Source: Isoperla grammatica
Lineage: Eukaryota; Arthropoda; Insecta; Plecoptera; Perlodidae
DNA length: 64,000 bases
Assembly: GCA_945910005.1 (NCBI GenBank)
Contig: OX246744.1
Location: 44,237,930-44,301,929, forward strand
Reading direction: 5' to 3'
The translations under genes and the position numbers were made by a program. Positions 43,400 to 54,299 of the stretch are shown one piece after another; the stretch's first letter is position 1; each line of letters begins with the position of its first letter. Below the pieces are notes generated by a model, which was not told where the DNA came from, ran no database searches, and worked only from the letters and a program-made list of their open reading frames with translations.

Positions 43400-45300
43400 G
43401 ATAAAGGCATTAGATGATAAGAAAGTACAAGTTAAATGGGTGATCAAAGGCAAAAACCAAAAAACAATGGCCTTACATTTCGCTCGGTTTGCTTTGGAAG
43501 AGAAAATTTGGTTATTGTATAACTTACTCTTTATTTTTCTACAAGTGGTTGTGCTGGGTCATTGACCCAATAAATTATTAAAGGGCTATGATAAAGGCAT
43601 AAGATGATAAGAAAGTACTAGCTGAATGGGTATTTATAGCAAAAATTAATACAATGGGCTAACATTTCGCTCGGGTGGCATCGAAAGAGAAAATTTGGTA
43701 ATTGTTTTCATTCGCATTAGCCTACGGTTGAAAAAAGAACAAATTACTACATGGGTGATTTGTTTTTTACTCTTTAGGGTAGACTTGTTCCATTAGATAT
43801 GATACATCAAGTCATTCGCTCGATTAGGAAGTTTGGTAAGTTTGGATTCTGCTGCCCCGTTTCAGAGTATGTTCACTCCCACCCATACATGCGGGACCTT
43901 TGGCAAGGAAATGAGACTTGTACTTATCGTACACGAGTCGTTCGCATATTAATTTGATCGTCTAGATCTGAAACACCTAGAAAACCATGTTTCTCTTTTC
44001 TGCCAACAATATTTAACACCTATGGGGTGGAAACAACTGATAACAATTGGATTTAGTTCATGACAGTACAAATCTTTTTTAAGCGATGGATGTGATGTAC
44101 AGGCCATGATGTTGCACAATTTAAGTCTTCAAAGTACCCAATGCCAGAATTTTAATGTTGAATACTCGAGTTACACGCTTAGATGGCCCAGTGTTGAGAG
44201 TGTAAGGTGACAAGTTAAATTTTTAACTCACCCCAGAATCCATGATTTTCTTGAAATATTCCGCGGGCCGGTCATCTTTGTGGAACAGGTCCACCCACTC
44301 CCCAGCTGTCTGTGGGTATTCTTCCCACCCCTCCTGGCCGTGGAACTCTTTTGGCTTGCAAGCAAACATTATTTTTGCCACGTAAGCGCTGTGGAAAATA
44401 ATACTTGTTATTAAATGAAGTTATGAACAATTAACATGAATGGTCTCGTATTTCCCATACACGTACCAGTAGTTGTTGGCGGCTCGTAGAGTACTTGTTT
44501 CGGCCCAAATTTTTTTGCGGAATTGGGCAAAGATAGCGTCCCGATCATCAATCTTTGCGTCCAGGCCGCTATCCGCCAGGGTCGTCTTAACAGATTTTGT
44601 TTGTGCGATTCTTCCCAATTTGTGTTCAATCATTGAACTTTTTTTCACTTGAGTCTCTCTTTCATTGTTCTCCAGTTCAGCAAGGTGGCCCAAGTGTACG
44701 CACTTACTAGTGCTAGCCACCTGCTGAACTGGACTTCTGGCCCTGGTTTTCTGGGCCACCAGACGGTTCTCGTCAGGAGAATCGTCCGATGACACAGAGT
44801 CTGTGTCAATATCGTTAAGCATATTTGGGGGAATTGCCGTCGAGTATGTTATAAATTTCCCCAGATTTTGAGCAAAATTTGGTCACTGAAACAAAAAAGA
44901 AGAATGTTATGACAACCTTTTGTGTACAAACATCAAAGTACAGCCTCGTTCATGTTAAAATTCGACAAACTTACTATTGGCTCTAAGCTCTTTATCCTGC
45001 CAATATTTTCCCATGGCTCGTTTTAAAACGAACCATGGGAAACGAGACGTATTTGAAAAGAATCGCTTTTTATGCTCCCGCACCATTTGACTCGCTTCCT
45101 CGTGGGTCATTTTGTGAATGTTCGTCTTTAAATGTTTTAGAAGATTTGTCATCGGCCCCTTTCCGCACAGCTCACAATAGAGCCGTGCCCGGTTTCGATG
45201 GTCGGCCCCACGACCGCCGACTCCGCTATCTCTAAAGACACCCTCGCCCTGCTTATGGTCTCAGCTCTCTTTAATAAGGAGAGCTCCTTACGACGAGACA
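43400..45300 (-). pseudogene. Crypton-like gene, copy 2 (5' half only)
   Basis: Colinear with 16500-18300, introns included. Exon 1 (YCELCGKGP, LLKHLKTNIHKMTHEEASQM), exon 2 and exon 3 are present; the recombinase exons are absent. Exon 2 here reads through where copy 1 has TAG (ASTSKCVHLGH). However, copy 2 has an extra A near its acceptor (44876) and has lost the exon 2 donor (GTAATA to GAAATA at about 44450). Each copy is thus broken in a different place. Confidence 0.8.
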
Positions 45301-46460
45301 AAGACTAGACGTCAATGTTTCCCGTCTCCTCCAGGAATGTGTAAAGGTTACAAACCATGATACAATGCTATCTTTCTTTAAAGACCCCCTCGCCCTGCTT
45401 ATAGTCTCGGCTCTCTTTAATAAGGAGAGCTCCTTATGACGAGACAAAGACTAAACGTCAATGTTTCCCGTCTCCTCCAAGAAGGTGTATAGGTTGGCAA
45501 ACCATGATACAATGCTATCTTTCTCTAAAGACACCCTCGCCCTGCCTTTGGTCTCAGCTCTCTTTAATAAGGAGAGCTCCTTACGACGAGACAAAGACTA
45601 GACGTCAATGTTTCCCGTCTCCTCCAGGAATGTGTAAAGGTTACAAACCATGATACAATGCTATCTTTCTTTAAAGACCCCCTCGCCCTGCTTATAGTCT
45701 CGGCTCTCTTTAATAAGGAGAGCTCCTTATGACGAGACAAAGACTAGACGTCATTGTTTCCCGTCTCCTCCAGGAAGGTGTATAGGTTGGCAAACCATGA
45801 TACAATGCTATCTTTCTCTAAAGACACCCTCGCCCTGCTTATAGTCTCGGCTCTCTTTAATAAGGAGAGCTCCTTACAACGAGACAAAGACAGACGTCAA
45901 TGTTTCCTGTCTCCTCCAGGAAGGTGTATAGGTTGGCAAACCATGATACAATGCTATCTTTCTCTAAAGACACCCTCGCCCTGCTTATAGGGTTGGCTCT
46001 CTTTAATAAGGAGAGCTCTTTATGACGAGACAAAGACTAGACGTCAATGTTTCCCGTCTCCTCCAGGAAGGTGTATAGGTTGGCAAACCATGATACAATG
46101 CTATCTTTCTCTAAAGACACCCTCGCCCTGCTTATAGTCTCGGCTCTCTTTAATAAGGAGAGCTCCTTACAACGAGACAGACAGACGTCAATGTTTCCTG
46201 TCTCCTCCAGGAAGGTGTATAGGTTGGCAAACCATGATACAATGCTATCTTTCTCTAAAGACACCCTCGCCCTGCTTATAGGGTTGGCTCTCTTTAATAA
46301 GGAGAGCTCTTTATGACGAGACAAAGACTAGACGTCAATGTTTCCCGTCTCCTCCAGGAAGGTGTATAGGTTGGCAAACCATGATACAATGCTATCTTTC
46401 TCTAAAGACACCCTCGCCGTGCTTATAGTCTCAGCTCTCTTTAATAAGGAGAGCTCCTTT
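45240..46460. repeat. 146-bp tandem array, about 8 units
   Basis: TTTCCCGTCTCC (or TTTCCTG) recurs at 45318, 45464, 45611, 45757, 45903, 46050, 46194 and 46341, period 144-147 bp. On the minus strand a unit reads MSRHKELSLLKRAE...SRARVSLEKDSIVSWFANLY, TFLEETGNIDV then TAG. A 3-bp loss joins two units in frame (46037-46324). The first ~72 bp of the unit equals the single-copy segment 18232-18305 upstream of Crypton copy 1; the other ~74 bp is not present there. Each unit contains the hairpin-forming AGCTCTCTTTAATAAGGAGA. Confidence 0.9.
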
Positions 46461-47134
46461 CCGGTAAACAATACTGAGACTGAGATGCAATCCACATTCG
46501 TGCAATGTCCTTTACAATATAGTCATTTCCCACACACGCCATTTCCAAAAGAAATCTTGTAATGTTAAAACCTCGTTCCATGTTTTCGAAGTAGCGACTT
46601 TCATTGGAGTCGTACTTGAACACCGCGCTTATTGCCATTTGGGCCCGATTACCAATGTTCTCTTCCCGAAGTTGTGGTAGTTCTACGCATGGTTGTTTCA
46701 AACCTGCCATTGCTTCACGTAGTTTACAATGGTAGAAGTTCTGTACTGCAGGGGCCCATTCCGAACGCTCCTTAATGGCCATGATCACACAACTAAACAC
46801 TTCTTTTAGTCCTAGCCACGATTGAGCCCCTAAGTACACACGCCTTGTTCTACCTCCAGCGTCGAATCTTTTCTTCGAAAACGAGTGACATGGTGCCCCG
46901 AAATGCAGTTCGAATAAGCGTTATCCTGGCACCGAGATTGAACACTTCGTCAGGATCTGAAACGTCCCATATACAGAAGAATTGGTCGTTGTGGTCGATT
47001 TCCTCGGTAAATTTTTCCCACTCCAACGGCGTAATAGTCGCGCCTGTTTCGCCGCTCTTAGAAACGGTGACGCACAGCTCTAAATGTTTTTCACTTGCGT
47101 ACTTGAACGAGAACAAAACAAGAAGTAGAAACAA
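46460..47134 (-). CDS. Unknown protein, possibly PC4-like at its N-terminus (partial)
   Basis: Minus strand: LELCVTVSKSGETGATITPL / EWEKFTEEI, then FFCIWDVSDPDEVFNLGARI, a frame change near 46848, YLGAQSWLGLKEVFSCVIMA, GLKQPCVELPQLREENIGNR, AQMAISAVFKYDSNESRYFE. The strand pattern followed by ITPLEWEKF resembles transcriptional coactivator PC4-type ssDNA-binding folds. That is a weak, by-eye similarity. The C-terminus is cut off by the 146-bp array; the copy at 42830-43160 supplies more. Association with both Crypton copies suggests a transposon passenger or a common insertion site. Confidence 0.4.
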
Positions 47135-47169
47135 AAGAATTGTGATAATTTTTGGTGCGAAGCCTGGAA

Positions 47170-47322
47170 TATAGTTATACTCATATCCATCGAATAAATT
47201 TTAAAACAATGTGCTTTCAAATCAAATTGAATTTTCTTCGTGGGTTTAGTTGTGAGAAGAATGTAAATGGGAGGTGTGGGCCACATGAAATGGCTTGGCG
47301 GGCCGCATGTTGGGCACCCCTG
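47170..47322 (-). mobile_element. hAT (Charlie-like) terminal fragment inserted in a tRNA-like sequence
   Basis: On the minus strand from 47322: CAGGGGTGCCCAACATGCGG followed by CCCGCCAAGCCATTTCATGTGG in two parts, the canonical hAT-Charlie end. The other terminus was not found, so it is truncated. Its outer flank is the 5' half of a tRNA-Pro-like sequence. Confidence 0.6.
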
Positions 47323-47345
47323 CACTAGACCAACGAGCCACACAA
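47323..47345 (-). repeat. 5' half of a tRNA-Pro-like sequence
   Basis: The minus strand contains GGCTCGTTGGTCTAGTG, the start of a tRNA-Pro body including the A box, broken off exactly where the hAT end begins. The 3' half was not found. Confidence 0.5.
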
Positions 47346-47600
47346 CGCGCTCAAGTGTGTGGAAACAGTGAAACTCACTGCCAGCATAGAGGTCGGCCCA
47401 GGCGTAACTCCAGCCACCGTTCCCGGCTGGGTCTCGACAAGCGACCATCCACACCTTATGGCCCGTCACCCTCAGGGCGACCCCGCAGTCCCCCGCCCCC
47501 AGACCCCGGCCGCTGTAGCTGTAGCCGGTGAGCCCAGAGGTCAAATGGACAGAGTTGGCCTGGGACAGAGACCCCCGACTAAGATCCAGCAGTGGACTTG
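47345..47600. other. GC-rich block with open frames on both strands
   Basis: Clearly more GC-rich than its surroundings. The minus frame includes GLTGYSYSGRGLGAGDCGVA then LRVTGHKVWMVACRDPAGNG; the plus frame VKLTASIEVGPGVTPATVPG. No family was recognised on either strand. Confidence 0.3.
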
Positions 47601-47649
47601 AGCCAAGCAGGTTTCTATATCTTATAGAAATCATACCTGTTCAATATTT

Positions 47650-48060
47650 TTTTTTTTTTTTTCTCGTCAATTTAACGCACTCTTCGGCCAAACACTTCTT
47701 TACAGACCCAAACACGCCGACATCAAGAGCTTGATAGACGAGTGGTGTGTGGCGGGAAGCAAAGAAAATGCACTTCATTTTCTCGTGCCGAGAAAATCGT
47801 TTCTCGGCTCATATGGGACGAGTGTCCCTCGAGTAGCAACAACACTTTGGTGGAATACTGTGAACGAATCTGACAAACTGTTTATAGAACAGATCAGAAT
47901 CAATGTGGCCCTTGATTGAAGTGGTAAAAACTGTTCCTTCAGGTGCACCTGCCATAACGTCCTGATTTAAGTGTGCACCTTTAATAATAATCATCGGAGG
48001 CAACAAGATTGTTCCAGTTGCATTGGCGCAACCAACCCATATCGGTAGTCGTTGGTTACA
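47650..48060 (-). pseudogene. pogo/Tigger transposase DDE-domain fragment
   Basis: Minus strand: GCANATGTILLPPMIIIKGA, GAPEGTVFTTSIKGHIDSDL, FYKQFVRFVHSIPP, then after frame changes HFLCFPPHTTRL and QALDVGVFGSVKK. These are the DDE_1 (pogo/Tigger) blocks LPPMIIxKG, APEGT, FPPxTTxxLQxLDVGVF. The second catalytic Asp region (DGHxSH) is lost in the frame change. It lies just downstream (3') of the Myb/SANT-like gene on the same strand. Confidence 0.78.
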
Positions 48061-48116
48061 TAAGACGTTGATGGATTATCAACAGGGGTCGACACCCTGT
48101 TGATTTTTAATGCTTT

Positions 48117-48122
48117 TTTATT
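48117..48122 (-). promoter_or_regulatory. Candidate polyadenylation signal for the Myb/SANT-like gene
   Basis: AATAAA on the minus strand, about 95 nt after the stop codon at 48217. Position is suitable, but the sequence is AT-rich, so chance is possible. Confidence 0.4.
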
Positions 48123-48216
48123 CTTTGAAAGCAAAGGAGTTGGTTTTGTTCTGCTTGAATTAGTTTCTTGAGGTGCTGTAGAAGAGATATATGAGAGAGC
48201 AGATGAGACAGGCAGA

Positions 48217-49702
48217 TTAGACCTTCGGTGGTGGTGGTGGCGGTGGTGGTGGTCCAAAGGTTGCCCTCATCACTTCCATGATCGCCAGGAAGTTTGCGCG
48301 TTCCTGCTGTCTGACGGCCTCACTCTCTTGCCTGTCCAGTTCGGCCTGCTCTTTCATAAATGATAGTATGCCATCAACCGTAACATCAGCATTATGCGAT
48401 ACTTTTTGCCGTTTAGGCCGTGGAGGTTGTGGTTTAGGTGTCGTGCAACTGTTGTTTAACTGAATGGGAATTGGTGAGGGTCTGGCTGTACTGGTTGAAG
48501 CTATAGGGGATAAATATTGGGAATTTGACAGAGAACATTGTGGATAAGTTTGCTTTGGGGGGGGGGTCTAAAGTTAAAAAAATAATGTCGTTGAAGTCTA
48601 CGTTAGTGGGGGATGAAGTGGATGACGCTGATGTTGACGGTGATGCACTAGGTCTATAAATGTCATATGATGACATCGAGGCGGGTGAAATCGATGCAGG
48701 CCTGGGCCTGGATGAGTCCACCATGAAGGGTGGGTTGATGATATGTTTATCACCGAGGATGGCATCAATGGCATCAAAGTACTTCCAGGTTATTGGCCCT
48801 AGGTTGCCATCCTCGGTGCTAATGCCTGACTGTGGTGTTTTGGTTTCCTGAAATAATAGTGTGGAGGTCTAGTTAATATTTAAGAACAAACACATTTGAA
48901 ATAACAGGCATACATTATTCCGGTAGCACTGTCTTACTCATCATCGGCGTTAAAATAAATAAATACTAGCCTATACGTACTAAAAAACCGGTCCCATTCC
49001 CAGGTTATGAATCCTGCCCAGGGACTGCTACTTTATCGTGGTGGGCACGTTTGTGTGCTTTGCTGATCCCGAGAGCTATGCTGACGGAAGTGTATGCTAC
49101 TCATCGTCTCAATTAGCCACGTTGCATAATATATATGAATATATGATATATGAATAACGTTCAGTCACTACCGGTCAGGGTGCCCCTCAATGAACTAGGC
49201 TAGGCCTATATTTTGTATTTAATTTCTTACCTTGTACTTGCTACACAGGTTGAACCATTTTTTTTGCACTATGGTACTGTACCTGGCGCCTAGGCCCATC
49301 TTTTCTGCCACCCGTCTGAAAAATTACAAAAAACGTAGAGCAAACAAATTAGGCCTAGGGCCCTAGGGCTACACGTACAAATTAGTTAGGTTATGTGATG
49401 TTACTTACAGCCATCCTTCCTTAGCAAAACCACGCTTTCCAGTGAAAATATGGTTAACTTCATGCCGAGCAGTAATCAGTTTGAAAACCATCTCGTCTGT
49501 CCCTAATGAGAAAATTAAGAAGATATTATGGTAGAATCAGGACCCAATTTTTTTTACACGATATGTATAACCAAAATGTTAGATCAAATATGCATTTTAT
49601 TTAATAATCATTATATTGGTAACTTTTGAAGGCCAAAGTCATTAGATCATTAATTAGATACTTACAATTGACCGAGATGTGTTCTGATCCGTCGTCCGCC
49701 AT
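48217..49702 (-). CDS. Myb/SANT-like DNA-binding domain protein, four exons, nearly intact
   Basis: Minus-strand exons 49702-49666, 49502-49409, 49315-49231 and 48847-48217, each with GT-AG sites (donors GTAAG; acceptors ATTAG, TTCAG, TTCAG). The phases join cleanly: exon 1 ends one base into a codon that exon 2 completes as Trp (SVN-W-TDEMVFKLI). The trihelix/Myb-SANT domain follows: EVNHIFTGKRGFAKEGWL, RVAEKMGLGARYSTIVQKKW, FNLCSKYK. Exon 4 holds GPITWKYFDAIDAILGDK, a Ser/Pro-rich linker, then a C-terminal helix FMKEQAELDRQESEAVRQQE and a poly-Pro end. A 10-C run near 48557-48566 shifts the frame; with 9 C the spliced CDS is 846 nt, 281 codons plus stop. Proteins of this type bind DNA and often accompany Harbinger-type transposases, or are host transcription factors. 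No partner transposase was recognised nearby. Confidence 0.82.
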
Positions 49703-49780
49703 CTTCCGGAATGAAATCGAGTGTGCACTTTCAATTCTCGTTCTTATTCTTATTCTTCGTCACGTCGCGCGCGAGTATTC
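49703..49780 (-). promoter_or_regulatory. Short putative promoter of the Myb/SANT-like gene
   Basis: CG-dense sequence (CGTCACGTCGCGCGCGAG at about 49759-49776) in an AT-rich region, directly upstream of the start codon. It contains TGACG, a CREB/ATF half-site. No TATA box is evident. The terminal inverted repeat of the upstream transposon begins right behind it. Confidence 0.35.
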
Positions 49781-52700
49781 GGACAAAAACACCATCTTGG
49801 AATTTTTTTCAACTGGGTATTATTAATCTACATATATGCAGGTACAAGCACACAAAATTTGGAGATGGGTAAAAATTTCGTTTTTGAGATATTAATTAAT
49901 TAACTTGAACTTTCTTCTAAATGAGGTAATCCACTGGTCTTTGGCGGCAAGTTAAAGAAATATAGCACGTAATGGCTTCATACAATCCATCTTCTCCTAC
50001 TAATCCAAACTGGTTTTTTTCTAGTCTTACCAAGATGTTACTTCATGGTAAGCAATCTAGTAGCTGCTTTACTTTCCTCTTCCGTAATCTTGTATGTGCG
50101 ACCAGAACTCCCTCCGAGCTGGACACTCGCTTTGGTCAGCACATGGTTTAAAGGAAGCACAAGTTCGTCGTCTTTTGGGGGGTATGTGAATGATGGAGAC
50201 GGCCCATGTGGATAGAGAGAAATCGGACTTTAAGTTCTTCAGGCATAATCTTCTCTAAAACAAATGCGAGCCACCAGTGTCCATCGTATTGCACGGTGAC
50301 ATATTCCCCAATGTCCCCAATAGATACAACAGGTTCGGTATCATCTTCATCCACATCTGACTCAAAATCATCCTCGTCAGACTCGTCTTCTGTGTTGATT
50401 GTGTCTTCTTCATCTGGGATCAGCTGCACATCCCTACTCTCAGCAGACGAAGAGTATGGTTTCACTCGTAGTGTTGTTGTGGATGTCGGTTCATAGCAGT
50501 GTAAACTTCGCGTTCCGGCAATTGGCTGAACAACTTTAAACCTTTCACTAAGGAATTGGCGCGTCGCTTCCATCTCTTCCGTAGACACAAACCGAAATGT
50601 TGAGCTGCTCATATTAGCTTCGGCCCAATGAAACAGCTCCTTTGGTGTTGTGATTTGACTATTGTATGGTCTCTGCAAGCTCGCCCTGGCAGCCAATCTC
50701 TTTACAGAACCACCTACACCATCACATGGCCCTTTTCCATGTGAGGTGGCGAAAAAGTGCCACGTAGCAGGCACCCCAAAGTCGGCTTCGTGCAAACATA
50801 AATTTAAAAAGTTCTTTTTGTTTTTGTATTGTGCAGCACAACCATCAGAAAAATATATAATTTTATTGAGTTCTGGTACTTTTTCGCGTAGGAGTGGTAT
50901 TAACTGCTTCTGAAATAAATAGACAGCAGCAGTGTCGTGTGTGAGACAGTCAGATATGAAAACAAAGCTTATATGTTCCAGCTTGTCATCTCCTTAGTAG
51001 TAGCAAACAAACGGATGTAGTGTGGCCTGGCTATTATTCCAGTGATAGCCCTGGGCGGCATCCTGAAGAACGAAACTGTAGTTCTCGGCGAAGTCTCCGC
51101 TGACTATAACACTACCACGCTGAAGTGATCCTTTCGCATTCTGGAGAAATGCAGCTTGTTGTGTGGCTATGAAGTGATGATTACGTAACACAAGAAGTTT
51201 ATTGGCGAAGGTGTTAATGAAGTCTCTGGAAGGCCGGTGAGCTGTTTCTAAATTACAACGGTCTGACGTTTGCCATTGTTTATACACAATTTCATCAATA
51301 AACCGATCAGCAAAAATAGCTTCCAATTCTACTTTGAGATGATCAACACCTGGGCAATCGGAACACGTCCCTAAGGAGCATTCAGGACGAGGTTGTTCAC
51401 ACATGATCATTTTCAGAGCATCATGGTACGTAACCAACTGAATTCCGTCCGTCGTCAATGAAGGCAATTTGGCTCCTTCGATCATCAATTTAACATTCTG
51501 ATGGACCGTACATACACCAACTGCATGGGTACCCGATGCACCAGGAAGAACGCAATATTTAGGTCGCAATTCAGCGAACTTGGAGAAGCCAATCTTAATA
51601 TCAGGATTCTTCTCCTTGAATAGAGCATATATTTCTTGTAAGTTTGACAAAACCAATCGCTTTTGCTCGTGTATTTTCTTGCCATCAATTTAACATTCTG
51701 ATGGACCGTACATACACCAACTGCATGGGTACCCGATGCACCAGGAAGAACGCAATATTTAGGTCGCAATTCAGCGAACTTGGAGAAGCCAATCTTAATA
51801 TCAGGATTCTTCTCCTTGAATAGAGCATATATTTCTTGTAAGTTTGACAAAACCAATCGCTTTTGCTCGTGTATTTTCTTGCCATTTTTTCTGACCGACA
51901 CATAGTCCTTCTTTCCTGGCATACACCGACTGACGTCATCTATCTCGTAGAAAGCACATACTATTTTAGCTGTCTCTGCAGGCAGCGATGGCCCAGGTTT
52001 AGGTTTGGGCAGACGAAGAATGCCATTCTCTTCAACAGCCTTCTTAACATTTCTAACCATGTAGTTGGAAACGCCAGGAAATTCATCCATCACTCTCCCC
52101 GAGCTCCACGTTTTTGGGAGCATGGACAAAATCATGAATCGTTCCCGTCTTGTACAGTCTGGATGGTTGTACTTCTCTTTCAACTGGTTCATCATGGATT
52201 GGTAGTCATCAGTCACGTTGTTGTGAACATCGCTTTCATCACTTGAAGACGGACATTCTTGGATTCCTGATTCTTTTGGAGAAATAAGCTTAAGCTTTTT
52301 CACAATGTTAGTCTTAATTTTGTGAAGCTTTCTTTTTGGATACATTTTTCCCTTCAACTTTTTAGCGTTGATTGGAGATTCGTCAAGAAAAAACAGCGAT
52401 TTGTTTAAGGTGTCCGTACATGATGGCAGGAAGTGTTCAGCTGTATCTTCAGACTGAACGTCACTGCTTTTATTTTTACTTGGCGTAGATGTACTGGCAC
52501 TTACACTTACCTCGTACTCTTCTAGGGCCTGGGGCAATGACATTCGGCAAAGAAAACAAAGTTTCTTTCCTGGTATCACCTGTACAATTGATTGATACTT
52601 TTTGACAAAATCAATGTTGATCACTCGTAAATATTTCCGTTTACATTCATTAGGATGTTTATTTTGCGGATCACAACACGTTTTTTCAAAAAGAGTAAAT

Positions 52701-53255
52701 TTAGACAAATATATGTCAGAATGTCGCGCACACACATCTATAATTGTATCACAATTTGAACGAGTTGTTAACAGGTAGCACTCTTCCTGGGAAAAATCAA
52801 TAACAGATTTAAAAGTAACATCCTCTGAGCAATTATCTGCCAACAGAGTCCCAATTGAACACATATCAAATCTCAAAAGATAACTCAATATAAACTCTTT
52901 TCAGTACAAGAAATTTGCCACCCACCTACTTGGGCTACTGCTCTAATACAACTGAAAGAATCTGATGGCTGGGCATGATTTCTTGCATGTGCAGACAGGA
53001 TTGAACAAGTCTCAACAGCTCAGATGTAGACATTCAGTTAAACAAGATAGAACAAGTGTGTACAAAAATATTTAAAAAAAATAGAACCCATTATGATTTT
53101 CACTTTCAGTTAACATAATAAATTGACCATAAAGTTAACATGATATATCTCACAAACAAAATTTTTACCCATCTCCAAATTTTATAAGCTTGTACCTACA
53201 TACATATAGATTAATAATATCAAGTTTAAAAAAAATCCAAGATGGTGTATTTGAC
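49781..53255 (-). mobile_element. DDE transposon with ~115-bp terminal inverted repeats
   Basis: The left segment 49781-49905 (GGACAAAAACACCATCTTGG ... GGAGATGGGTAAAAATTT) is, as reverse complement, about 85% identical by eye to 53140-53255 (AAATTTTTACCCATCTCCAA ... CCAAGATGGTGTATTTGACC). The pair encloses the transposase-like reading frame 50148-52888. No target duplication could be assigned with confidence. Left-end sequence lies 79 bp upstream of the Myb/SANT-like start codon. Confidence 0.78.
50148..52888 (-). pseudogene. Putative DDE transposase of a widespread uncharacterised metazoan family
   Basis: Starts near 52888. It has an N-terminal Cys-rich region (CCDPQNKHPNECKRK, GKKLCFLCR), then SMLPKTWSSGRVMDEFPGVS, KIGFSKFAELRPKYCVLPGA, SGTHAVGVCTVHQNVKLM, ISGDF-type block VIVSGDFAENYSFVLQDAAQ, YFSDGCAAQYKNKKNF, FFATSHGKGPCDGVGG, and an acidic C-terminal region. 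SGDF, FSDGC and the HGKxxCDG block are spaced like RNase H-fold catalytic acids, so a DDE-type transposase is inferred. Lesions: an exact 200-bp tandem duplication (51484-51683 / 51684-51883) shifts the frame, and a single TAA at 50994 interrupts VCYY-GDDKLEHISFVF. Otherwise the ~870 codons are clean, so inactivation looks recent. Confidence 0.78.
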
Positions 53256-54240
53256 CTATTGACCTTTGACCAAACCTACATGTAGGTCCTTTCTGTGGTG
53301 CTATTTAAAATCACCTATATTTGAAACTCAATCATATTGATAGGAAATTTAATTACCTTTACAATGAGACCAACCCCAACTTTGTAGCTCTGATAGGAGC
53401 AGAGTTACTACTTGTAAACCAAAGTACCGAGCGATAAGGTCACCGACGGGTCAAGTTTTGACCCCGTCATAACTCCTGAACCAACTGTCCAAAAAATACA
53501 AAATTAAGCACGGTTGCTCCATGTCATGGTGTAAATGACTGTACAAAATTTCATCAAAATCAAAGAAAATCAGGAAAAATTTTATTTTTATTTTGGTTGA
53601 TTTCATGTGGAATGACTCTATAATTACAAATAAAGTGGTAGTACATTAGAAGCCCGTCTGGGCCCGGGGAAGAATAGGCCCAGAGTGACTGCTAGTCATA
53701 AGAGGCGACGAAAGGAGACCCCCCACCCACCTACCCACTGTCCCACCGAAGATTTCTCCTCCAACTTGGCCCTGCCCTACCTTGCTAGACTCTTCTTATG
53801 ACGACTCCCGCGTTATAGATAAAACTGTAATAAGGTGCGTGGATGCGATCAAGTATTGGTGTTCGGCTATTCAAATTTGCCGCCGACAACCGGACGTTTT
53901 TACTTTCACGATTTTCATCCATTTTTACGTAGAAATACACCGAACTTATAACAATTATAGTACATTAACTAGTTATTTCAACAAATAAAATATTTGTAGG
54001 TCCTACAGTACTTACAATTTCGCCGGATACTTCAGTTCTCTTAGCATAGCACTAATGCCTTGGACGTACGTTCAAAACGTCGTATGTGCACTTAAACTTG
54101 CACCGGATGTCACCGCTTACCTTATATTTTTCATGTTTCATTGGGTACGCCGTCTTCAGAAAGAAAATTACGACACGGAGACAGGATGGATACATAAGTA
54201 CTACAACAACAGATTTTTACAGAAACAAGCCTAGCCTGCA
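53256..54240. other. Gene-free stretch with a dispersed-repeat fragment
   Basis: 53645-53815 (CCCGGGGAAGAATAGGCCCA ... CTAGTCATAAGAGGCGACGA) looks like a dispersed repeat fragment. Its end (CAACTTGGCCCTGCCC ... TGACGACTC) is shared with 11690-11750. No coding block was recognised elsewhere. Confidence 0.45.
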
Positions 54241-54299
54241 TTTGTACATTTTAGATGAGGTGTTCGCTAGTGAACGAGGTCGCCCCGCGCACGTGCGTG

